Assembly (NCBI GenBank): GCA_008501785.1
Contig: QQUD01001099.1
Location: 1 to 14,863, forward strand
Reading direction: 5' to 3'
From: Chloroflexota bacterium
GTDB lineage: Bacteria > Chloroflexota > Anaerolineae > Promineifilales > Promineifilaceae
Length of the DNA: 14,863 nt
Positions 5,036 to 11,457 of this stretch are shown here, piece after piece (position 1 is the stretch's first letter; the number at the start of each line of letters is the position of its first letter). The notes beneath the pieces are model-generated. The model was not told where the DNA came from. It made no database searches and was given only the letters and a program-made list of their open reading frames with translations. The translations under genes were made by a program, and so were the position numbers.

Positions 5036-7741
5036 ATGCCTGATATTTTGTTGCAAACTAAATTGTTTATGCCGCCAATACGGCCGTTTCGCGTCCCACG
5101 CCCTCGCCTTATCGAAAAGCTCAACAACGGGCTACATGGCAAACTCACCTTACTCTCTGCTCCTGCCGGGTCGGGAAAAACGACGTTGGCGGCGGAGTGG
5201 TTGCAACAAAAAACAAAAAACGGAAAACAAAAAACGGAAAACGATGGGAACATTGCCTGGTTGTCGTTAGATGAAAGTGATAATGATCCGATTCGATTTT
5301 TGCGTTATTTTGTGGCGGCGCTGCAACGACTTGATATTGATGTAGGGCAGACAATTTTGCCAACGGCGCAAAACAATCCGAATCAGGCGATTATTCCACT
5401 GTTAGCAGGCTTGCTGAATGAACTGGCGGCAATTGATGGCAAACTGGTTTTAGTGCTGGATGATTATCACGTTATCACCGAGGTGGGCATTCATGAGGCG
5501 ATGATATTTTTGCTCGACTACTTGCCGCCGCAGCTATATTTGGTGTTGGTCAGCCGCACGGAGCCGCCGTTACAACTGCCTCGTTTGCGCGTGCGGGGTG
5601 AATTGACAGAGTTGGGGATTCAAGAACTGCGCTTTACGCTGGCAGAAACGGCCGTTTTTTTCAACGACCTGATGAAACTGAATCTCACATCCGCCGACAT
5701 TACCCGTCTCGATGAACACACCGAGGGGTGGATTGCCAGCTTACAATTAGCCGCACATTCGCTGCAAGGGCAAAATGATCCATCCGCTTATGTCAACAAT
5801 TTTACGGGCGATAACCGTCACGTGATGGATTATCTGGTCGGCGAAGTGTTGCAACGACAGCCAGGGTATATTCGTGACTTTTTGCTGCAAACGGCCGTTC
5901 TCAGGCGCCTCAATGTGCAGCTTTGCAACGCCGTCACCGGACAAGTGGGCAGCCAGCACATTCTCGAAGATTTAGACCGGCGCAATCTGTTCGTGATTCC
6001 GCTAGATGACCGGCGGCATTGGTATCGATATCATCAACTCTTTGCTCAATTTTTACAGGCCCAGCTTAAGCGGGAACAACCTGAACTGCTGCCTGATTTG
6101 CATCGCCGTGCCAGTCAATGGTTTGTGGAAAATGGTTTTATTTTTGAGTCCATTGATCATGCTTTGGCTGCGGCCGATTTTGCCAATGCAGCCGATTTGC
6201 TCATGCAACATGCGCGGCAAGTGTTGTGGGAGTTCAGCCAAGCCACAAACTATTTGCAATGGTGCAATTTATTGCCAGATGGCGAGATAAACAAACGCCC
6301 TGAACTGCTGCTAGTGCAGCTGTGGGCTTTGTTATTTACGGGTGCAAATAATACTTTTCTGCAAAAAATAACGGCTGCTGACCTGGCGATTGACGAAATG
6401 GATGCTTCGCCTCATGAATTAGCGGCATGGCGAGCTGAGTTGGCTGCGGTTCAAGGCGAGTTTGCCCTTTTCAGCGACGATATTTATCAGGCGCTCAATC
6501 ATTTTGAAACCGCGATCACCCATTTGTCGCCCGAACATCGCTATGTGCGCAGCCTCACCCGTCAGGCGCAAGGGTTTGCCTTTCGGTTGATTGGCTGCGT
6601 CGAACCAGCGCTGGAGGCGCTCACCGAAGCACGAGAATTGGCGCTGGCGACTAACAATCACGTGCTCTGGCTGTTTGCACTAAACGATTTGGCAGAGACG
6701 CATGTCATGACAGGTGATTTGCAAGCCGCCAATGATATTTACAATCAAATGTTGGCACAGGAATCGGAACGGCCGTCTGTCCCAGCCATCTCAGTGGCAC
6801 ATGTGGGACTGGGGCAAGTAGCATGGGTGCGAAATGAGTTGGAAACGGCCGTAACCCACCTCGAAAAAGGCATCTCAATCAGCAAACTCGGGAGCTATCA
6901 AGGCGTGGAGCGATTGGGCCACACGCTCATGGCTTATGTCAAACAAGCGCAGGGCAAAGATGATGAGGCGGTGGTGGAGATGGAAACGGCCGTTTCCGCA
7001 GCCAACGCCATTCCCACACCCCGCATTGTGGCAAATGCCAAGATGCATGAGGCACGATTGGCGCTACTGCAAGGCAACCTAGGTCTGGCGAAAAAATGGG
7101 CTGATGCTTTACCGGGAAAAGGCGTGAAACGGCCGTCTATTCCACAGTATCTGGCTCATTTGGAGCAGACGTTGTTGGCGCGAGTGAGCGTTGTGAGTAG
7201 GGATAAGCCCGCACTGAGCAAGGCCGAAGTGGCCGTTGCCGCCCCCCTCATCGAATCACTCATCACAGAAGCACAGGAAAACAGTTGGCATGGTAATTTG
7301 ATCGAACTTTACCTGCTGGCAGCGCTATGTGAGCACAAGCAAAACAACACCAACGCAGCACAATTCGCATTAAAACACGCACTTGATTTGGCAGCCCCAC
7401 AAGAGTATCAACGTCAAATTCTCGATTTTGGTGAATCGCTTCTCCCCATCCTGACAAAAATCAAAGAGGTTACGCCACACAAAGATTATGTCAATAGCTT
7501 ATTTCAAAAAACAACTCCATCTAATAGAAATGAAAGCTCACCTTTGCTAGACTCACTCACTAAACGTGAATTGGAAATCCTCAAACTCATGGCCGATGGC
7601 CTCTCCAATCGCCAAATTGCCGAAAAGCTGTTCATTGCTCGTGGTACGGTTGGCAAACATACCAGCAATATTTTCATTAAACTGGATGCACAGAATCGGG
7701 CAACGGCCGTTCTCCGCGCCCAATCCTTTGATTTAATTTGA
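5036..7741 (+). CDS. MalT-like LuxR-family ATP-dependent transcriptional regulator
   Basis: 901 residues from this start (904 from the in-frame ATG at 5027), the usual size of MalT/LAL-type STAND regulators. The N-terminal LLQTKLFMPPIRP and VPRPRLIEKL are family hallmarks. Numbered from 5027: Walker A APAGSGKTT at 45-53, Walker B LVLVLDD at 140-146, then a winged-helix/arm region (EHTEGWIASLQLAAHSL), a long TPR-like helical sensor domain at about 370-800, and a C-terminal LuxR helix-turn-helix at 844-904 (LTKRELEILKLMADGLSNRQ). It presumably binds an inducer plus ATP, oligomerises and activates target promoters; the inducer is unknown. The 5036 start is preferred because a TATAAT covers 5023-5028. 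A heptamer-repeat insertion lies between Walker A and the next strand. It carries eight ACGGCCGT sites. Confidence 0.93.
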   Translation: MPDILLQTKLFMPPIRPFRVPRPRLIEKLNNGLHGKLTLLSAPAGSGKTTLAAEWLQQKTKNGKQKTENDGNIAWLSLDESDNDPIRFLRYFVAALQRLDIDVGQTILPTAQNNPNQAIIPLLAGLLNELAAIDGKLVLVLDDYHVITEVGIHEAMIFLLDYLPPQLYLVLVSRTEPPLQLPRLRVRGELTELGIQELRFTLAETAVFFNDLMKLNLTSADITRLDEHTEGWIASLQLAAHSLQGQNDPSAYVNNFTGDNRHVMDYLVGEVLQRQPGYIRDFLLQTAVLRRLNVQLCNAVTGQVGSQHILEDLDRRNLFVIPLDDRRHWYRYHQLFAQFLQAQLKREQPELLPDLHRRASQWFVENGFIFESIDHALAAADFANAADLLMQHARQVLWEFSQATNYLQWCNLLPDGEINKRPELLLVQLWALLFTGANNTFLQKITAADLAIDEMDASPHELAAWRAELAAVQGEFALFSDDIYQALNHFETAITHLSPEHRYVRSLTRQAQGFAFRLIGCVEPALEALTEARELALATNNHVLWLFALNDLAETHVMTGDLQAANDIYNQMLAQESERPSVPAISVAHVGLGQVAWVRNELETAVTHLEKGISISKLGSYQGVERLGHTLMAYVKQAQGKDDEAVVEMETAVSAANAIPTPRIVANAKMHEARLALLQGNLGLAKKWADALPGKGVKRPSIPQYLAHLEQTLLARVSVVSRDKPALSKAEVAVAAPLIESLITEAQENSWHGNLIELYLLAALCEHKQNNTNAAQFALKHALDLAAPQEYQRQILDFGESLLPILTKIKEVTPHKDYVNSLFQKTTPSNRNESSPLLDSLTKRELEILKLMADGLSNRQIAEKLFIARGTVGKHTSNIFIKLDAQNRATAVLRAQSFDLI
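5206..5243. repeat. Heptamer tandem repeat inside the LuxR regulator gene
   Basis: Five seven-base units (ACAAAAA, ACAAAAA, ACGGAAA, ACAAAAA, ACGGAAA) plus ACG. They add a hydrophilic Lys/Gln/Asn/Thr-rich loop (KTKNGKQKTEN) to the ATPase domain without breaking the frame. Confidence 0.8.
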
Positions 7742-7748
7742 AGGATTG
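7721..7748. terminator. Hairpin at the end of the LuxR regulator gene
   Basis: Arms CAATCCTT (7721-7728) and AAGGATTG (7741-7748), extendable by GC with one bulged C. The loop includes the stop codon. No T-run follows, so termination function is uncertain. It lies between convergent genes. Confidence 0.4.
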
Positions 7749-7786
7749 GCAGGCAGAAACAACTTCTCCAAACACAAATCAAACGG

Positions 7787-8591
7787 TTATTTGCTAGAAT
7801 ATTTGATCGAGTATTTGATCACATCAAAATCAGGCAATGCATTCATCATAATTGCCAATTTCACTTCTGGATTTGGTTTTGCTGCTCGTGGTTTCCCTTC
7901 CAAATTATGCAAAATTTTTGACAATTGTTCTTGGGAGTAACCTCGATAATATATCTTTTCTTTTAAATTTGTGACAAGTTTTTGAAAAGAGAGGCAGGCT
8001 TTCTCTAATTTAGTTACAAATTGATCATAATCTGTTGTAATCATTGGGTCTGTTGACCAATCAAAATCGCGAAAAGTTGGATGAGTACTAGTGTTCCGAC
8101 CAACAAGTATTGCCGGATAGCACATTGCGCCGGAACACTTAAACTGAAACCATTCGCAAACATTTTACCCGACAAAAGATGTTGGTTTCAGTACTAGGTG
8201 GAACTTCACGTAAGAGAAGTAAGCGATTTTGCCGTTCAATTGCTCCATAAAAAGCTTGCTCACCCATAAACCAAACTGTTTTAAAATTCTCATCTTTCTC
8301 TTTTAGCAATACGAGCAAATGAATCCAATCACTAAATGAACAAAATTGATCACACGTATAGTCAGTCCAGGACTTTTGACCGGACCATATTTCCATACCA
8401 ACTTGAAAAAATTGGAAACTAAAATTATCTAAACTCAAATAATATTCGAACAGTTCATCAATGAAATTATTCGCATCATCGCAGGAAAGGGCATAGTCGT
8501 CGTAATCAATTCTAATTGTCACTAGATTCGCCGATTCCCAAGGGGTAACAAAGGACAACATTGGTTGGATATTAATTGGTTGAGGTGTCAT
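7787..8591 (-). pseudogene. Unknown low-GC gene, split by a one-base frameshift
   Basis: Two consecutive minus-strand frames, 8591-8139 (150 residues) and 8125-7787 (112 residues), appear to be one gene. The second frame is open upstream of its ATG and encodes EWFQFKCSGAMCYPAILVG directly after the first frame's VPPSTETNIFCRV. Removing one A from the four-base run at 8163-8166 (T on the plus strand) joins them as ...FCRVNVCEWFQFK..., giving 267 residues with no internal stop. The start at 8591 has a strong AAAGGGGG Shine-Dalgarno sequence; the ATG at 8125 has none. The protein is Trp/Tyr/Phe-rich and I recognise no family. The DNA is more AT-rich than its neighbours, which hints at transfer. 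The frameshift could be real or a sequencing error; two separate genes is the less likely reading. Confidence 0.6.
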
Positions 8592-8638
8592 GTATCCCCC
8601 TTTCGCACCTGTAATTTGTGATCTCGACTGACTTTAAT

Positions 8639-8661
8639 GCATATAAAGCTTTATTATATGC
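8639..8661. promoter_or_regulatory. Inverted repeat between divergent genes
   Basis: Arms GCATATAA and TTATATGC flank a 7-nt AGCTTTA loop in the gap between divergent genes. On the minus strand it contains TATAAT (8658-8653), which could be the -10 of the gene starting at 8591. A candidate operator or promoter; no good -35 is seen. Confidence 0.4.
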
Positions 8662-8773
8662 AAAACGGCCGTTTCTTCCCCAAAATAAACCACTAAATAA
8701 ACATCTGTTGGCTGACATCTCCCCTGGTTTACAACTAGACTGAGGTTCATATTCGCTGAGACAAAAATGCGAG

Positions 8774-9262
8774 ATGAACAATATGAACACCGAATTATTA
8801 GTTAATACATTTACACAGGCACCACTGCAAGCGCGGTTTGATGTGCGACTAAAGGCCAGCGCTGAGGCAGTTTTTAACGTTGTAGCAAACCATGCCAAAA
8901 TGTGTGACATCGTTCCAGGGATGGAACGCATCACTGTTAGGGCAGCGGTTGACGGTGAGCCGAGTGGTGTGGGAACAGTGCGTTACTGTGATTTTGGCAA
9001 CGACATGGTGATTGCCGAGCAAATTGTGCTGTGGCAGCCGCCGCTGGCGTATGGCTACAAAATTGCAGTGCCGAATCCGTTTGGCCTGTGGCACCACTTC
9101 AGTCGTGTCGATTGTTATCCAGAGGAGCAGCACACGCATCTCACCTGGCGGCAGTTTTTTGACCACGATGATCTTCCGGCGATGTTGGCGCTTATTTCGG
9201 GTTCTTTGCTTGGCGTGTTTGAGAATTTAATCGGCCGCTTTGGCGGTGAGACGCTAACCTAA
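8774..9262 (+). CDS. SRPBCC-family (polyketide cyclase/START-like) protein
   Basis: 162 residues with the Bet v1/START-like pattern: an N-terminal strand and helix (ARFDVRLKASAEAVFNVVAN), a conserved segment leading to VPGMERITV, a series of beta strands (GVGTVRYCDFGN, LAYGYKIAVPNPFG, HTHLTWRQFFDH) and a C-terminal helix (LLGVFENLIGRFGG). These small soluble proteins bind hydrophobic ligands or act as cyclases/dehydrases; the ligand cannot be predicted. The start may instead be the ATG at 8783, with GCGAG 9 bp upstream. A second SRPBCC gene follows 53 bp later, separated by a hairpin. The two proteins are only distantly similar. Confidence 0.82.
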   Translation: MNNMNTELLVNTFTQAPLQARFDVRLKASAEAVFNVVANHAKMCDIVPGMERITVRAAVDGEPSGVGTVRYCDFGNDMVIAEQIVLWQPPLAYGYKIAVPNPFGLWHHFSRVDCYPEEQHTHLTWRQFFDHDDLPAMLALISGSLLGVFENLIGRFGGETLT

Positions 9263-9291
9263 AAACCGGGTTTTTTAGAAAACCCCGGTTT
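9263..9291 (+). terminator. CCGGG-type hairpin between the SRPBCC genes
   Basis: AAACCGGGTTTT (9263-9274) pairs with AAAACCCCGGTTT (9279-9291), with one bulged C and loop TTAG. It starts directly after the stop codon. It is a plausible terminator and closely resembles the hairpin at 9996-10027. Confidence 0.65.
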
Positions 9292-9315
9292 CTCAAGACA
9301 ATTAGGAGAATCAGA

Positions 9316-9816
9316 ATGACTCACAATATTTCTTTTCAAATTCAAGTAGATGCACCTATTAATCATGTTTGGAATATCCTGGCTGATTTTGGCGGTATTG
9401 CTAAATATAATCCCAGCGTTCCTAGTGTTGAGCTGCGTTCGGCTAATAACGAAGGCGTTGGTGCGGATCGCGTTTGTCAGTTGAATCCTGCTGGCGAAAT
9501 TTATGAGCGTGTTTTTGACTGGCATGAAGGACAAAGTTATTCGATTGAAATTTATGGCGGCAAAGGCATTCCACCGTTTAAGAAATCGGTTGTTGATATA
9601 AAAGTTGAACCCAGCGGCAGCGGTACGAAAGTGTCCACGTCGCTCAATTATTCGCTCAAATATGGCATTATCGGACGCTTGATGAATGCGTTGATGGTCG
9701 ACCGCTTTATGAAGAAGGGCTTTTCGGGGCTGCTGGCTGGTTTGAAGCATTATGCCGAGACGGGCAAAGAAGTGAACGGGGCGAAGGGGTTGCAGTTTAC
9801 GGCCGTTCCTGCGTAA
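9316..9816 (+). CDS. SRPBCC-family (polyketide cyclase/dehydrase-like) protein
   Basis: 166 residues with a clear START-like fold signature: FQIQVDAPINHVWNILADFG, KYNPSVPSVEL, then GVGADRVCQL, GEIYERVFDWHEGQSYSIEI, a strand-rich middle (GTKVSTSLNYSLKYG) and a C-terminal helix (GFSGLLAGLKHYAETG). It resembles the Polyketide_cyc2 group of small ligand-binding proteins. A strong AGGAGA (9304-9309) precedes the ATG by 6 bp. It lies downstream of another SRPBCC gene and is bracketed by two similar CCGGG hairpins, so it may be transcribed partly on its own. An ACGGCCGT site sits near the 3' end. Substrate unknown. Confidence 0.87.
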   Translation: MTHNISFQIQVDAPINHVWNILADFGGIAKYNPSVPSVELRSANNEGVGADRVCQLNPAGEIYERVFDWHEGQSYSIEIYGGKGIPPFKKSVVDIKVEPSGSGTKVSTSLNYSLKYGIIGRLMNALMVDRFMKKGFSGLLAGLKHYAETGKEVNGAKGLQFTAVPA

Positions 9817-9822
9817 AGATAA

Positions 9823-9863
9823 GTGTATTGGTGTATTGGGAATAAATATACCAATATACCAAT
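9823..9863. repeat. 8-bp unit inverted/tandem repeat
   Basis: Two GTGTATTG units (9823-9838) are followed, after a short AT-rich loop, by two ATACCAAT units (9848-9863). The arms pair with one mismatch. Related ATACCAAT-like text also occurs at 12-19 at the window start. Confidence 0.65.
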
Positions 9864-9995
9864 CACCCCAAAAAAGCATACGACGCCAGTAAACAAGAAC
9901 TGCTGGCTGAGATGGAGGCTGCATAAGCCTTTGATGGGAGGAAGCGAGCAAGCGCGGGCGTTTTTGATGCAGCCGTTCGCGCTTTCCTTCCACTA

Positions 9996-10027
9996 AAAAG
10001 CCGGGTTTTTTACAAAACCCGGCTTTT
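9996..10027. terminator. Bidirectional terminator
   Basis: A perfect 14-bp stem, AAAAGCCGGGTTTT (9996-10009) with AAAACCCGGCTTTT (10014-10027), and a 4-nt loop TTAC. T-runs on both strands and its position between convergent genes suit termination in both directions. Confidence 0.88.
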
Positions 10028-10033
10028 GTTTCT

Positions 10034-10594
10034 TTAACCAGTCAACGCTTGCCATCTGCGCCTTAGTTCATCGTAAATCGCCTGCGTCTGCGGGTAATGA
10101 AACTTAAAAGGTTTTTTCCAAAATTCTTGCAAATGCTGGTTGCCAGTTTGCTCTTGATAAATGAGCGCTTGTACAAACATGTCGAGTTTGTCAGCATCAT
10201 GGACGAGATGAGAAACGGCCGTTTCCCCCCCATGCAGCTCCTCCCACAAATCCATAAACTGTGCAGCAAACGGCGATCCCGCTAAAATCTCCTGCATGGC
10301 TCCTCGCTCCACATCCGTTTTCACCCCTGGTGGCAAATAGCGCCACGCCGGAGTCGGAATATCGGTTGTCAAACCTTCGGGCAGGTCATGGAGCGCGGCA
10401 ATCGCCAACGCTCGCCCCAAATCAATCGGAATCTCAACCAGTTCAGCCAAAACCATTGTGGCAAACACGACCCCATAACTGTGCGCTGCTACATTTTCGG
10501 CATTTGGTACACCACGCTGTACCCAACCTGTTCGTGCCGATCTTTTTAGTTGATTGCCGTGGAACAATGTGTTGATAATTGACGTTATATCCAT
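10034..10594 (-). CDS. HD-domain phosphohydrolase, YfbR-like 5'-nucleotidase family
   Basis: 186 residues, close to the length of the YfbR 5'-deoxynucleotidase. The metal-binding HD residues are in place: His38 (NVAAHSYGVVFA), His69-Asp70 (AALHDLPEGLTTDIPTP) and Asp135 in HDADKLDMFVQAL. Known members dephosphorylate deoxynucleoside monophosphates in the cytosol; exact substrate preference here is inferred only from family. GAAAGG about 10 bp upstream is the likely Shine-Dalgarno sequence. It is transcribed away from the sigma operon, with a 266-bp gap that holds inverted repeats. An ACGGCCGT site encodes ETAV in a loop. Confidence 0.85.
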   Translation of the reverse strand: MDITSIINTLFHGNQLKRSARTGWVQRGVPNAENVAAHSYGVVFATMVLAELVEIPIDLGRALAIAALHDLPEGLTTDIPTPAWRYLPPGVKTDVERGAMQEILAGSPFAAQFMDLWEELHGGETAVSHLVHDADKLDMFVQALIYQEQTGNQHLQEFWKKPFKFHYPQTQAIYDELRRRWQALTG

Positions 10595-10663
10595 GGGACT
10601 ATACCTTTCTAATGATTAATGTTGCGTATTGTGCCGATTTATCCGGCATAATGCAATAAGTGA

Positions 10664-10718
10664 TAAGATGAGATTGGGAGATTGTTCAAACTATTCAGTC
10701 TCAAGTCTCTAATCTCAT
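10664..10718. repeat. Heptamer array with inverted arms
   Basis: ATGAGATT (10668-10675) and AATCTCAT (10711-10718) form the ends of an imperfect inverted repeat. The right half contains AGTCTCA, AGTCTCT, AATCTCA in seven-base register; the left half has AGATTGG/GAGATTG units of the opposite strand sense. It is the same design as the array at 1764-1868. Confidence 0.6.
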
Positions 10719-10771
10719 AAAATTGGGTGTTATAAATTAGCAACAAACTGCGACTCACTATTAGACACAGC

Positions 10772-10792
10772 AAAGCGCTTTTGTTGCAACAA
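10772..10792. promoter_or_regulatory. Adjacent palindromes upstream of the second sigma gene
   Basis: AAAGCGCTTT (10772-10781) abuts TTGTTGCAACAA (10781-10792); both are perfect palindromes. They lie about 70-90 bp before the sigma ATG and could be operators. The same AAAGCGCTTT recurs inside the 13738-13801 repeat. Confidence 0.3.
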
Positions 10793-10797
10793 CTTTT

Positions 10798-10847
10798 ACT
10801 GAAGCATTTTTCAAACCGATTTTCCATTAAACGGCCGTTGCTTCAGT
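10798..10847. promoter_or_regulatory. Inverted repeat before the sigma Shine-Dalgarno site
   Basis: ACTGAAGC (10798-10805) and GCTTCAGT (10840-10847) flank a 34-nt loop that contains an ACGGCCGT site. The right arm ends 3 bp before AGGAG (10851-10855). It could fold in the leader mRNA or be a protein site. Confidence 0.4.
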
Positions 10848-10860
10848 TTTAGGAGAGGCT

Positions 10861-11457
10861 ATGCTCACACCGCTATCGGAACGGGCAGAACGAATTGTCG
10901 GTCCAACACAGACGCCAATTAAGGATGACGTTTTGGTCAAACAAGCACAACAAGATATTTCCCGGTTTACGGAGCTGTATCAGCGATATGTGACGCGGGT
11001 GTATCGGTATGCAATGGGACGCGTCGGCAATGAAGCTGACGCACAAGATATTACGTCGCAAACGTTTATTGCGGCGATGGAGAACATTCACAAATTTCGG
11101 GGAAACAGTCAATTCTCAACATGGCTGCTGGGTATTGCACGGCATAAAGTGGCGGATTTGTATCGCCACCGTCGCCCTGAGCAGGGTTTGGAAACGGCCG
11201 TTACCCTTCCCGACACACACGACGACAAAGATGAGATTGTCAGCCAGCATTTGCAAATTGAGCAGGTCAGCCAAAAGCTGCACACTTTGGCCCCAGATCG
11301 CGCCGAAGCCTTGTCACTTCGCCTTTTTGGTGGGTTAGAAGTGGCAGAAATTGCACAACTCATGGGCAAAAAGGAATCAGCAGTTCGTATGCTAGTTTTT
11401 CGCGGCCTGCGCGACTTGCAAGCACGGCTCAATCCGACTGAAGAGGTACCGTCATGA
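10861..11457 (+). CDS. ECF-type RNA polymerase sigma factor
   Basis: 198 residues. Region 2 lies at about residues 29-105 (FTELYQRYVTRVYRYAMGRV, AQDITSQTFIAAMENIHKF, FSTWLLGIARHKVADLYRHR), and region 4 at about 137-190 (LAPDRAEALSLRLFGGLEVA, then a helix-turn-helix with ESAVRMLVFRGLRDLQARL). AGGAG just before the ATG makes this start secure. It overlaps the next gene by 4 bp (ATGA), the usual coupling of a sigma factor and its membrane regulator. It differs clearly from the sigma factor at 1159-1752: a longer N-terminal extension (about 28 residues) and little identity outside core motifs, so it is not a recent duplicate. Confidence 0.93.
   Translation: MLTPLSERAERIVGPTQTPIKDDVLVKQAQQDISRFTELYQRYVTRVYRYAMGRVGNEADAQDITSQTFIAAMENIHKFRGNSQFSTWLLGIARHKVADLYRHRRPEQGLETAVTLPDTHDDKDEIVSQHLQIEQVSQKLHTLAPDRAEALSLRLFGGLEVAEIAQLMGKKESAVRMLVFRGLRDLQARLNPTEEVPS

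Noticed and set aside
4492..5253. 253-codon minus-strand ORF
   Set aside because: It is antisense to the MFS 3' end and the conserved start of the LuxR regulator, and resembles no family.
3734..7741. MFS pump and LuxR regulator as a two-gene defence or resistance system
   Set aside because: The regulator has its own promoter signal and nothing ties the two functionally beyond adjacency.
9259..9993. 244-codon minus-strand ORF
   Set aside because: It covers the clear SRPBCC gene in antisense, has a hairpin at each end and a low-quality protein composition.
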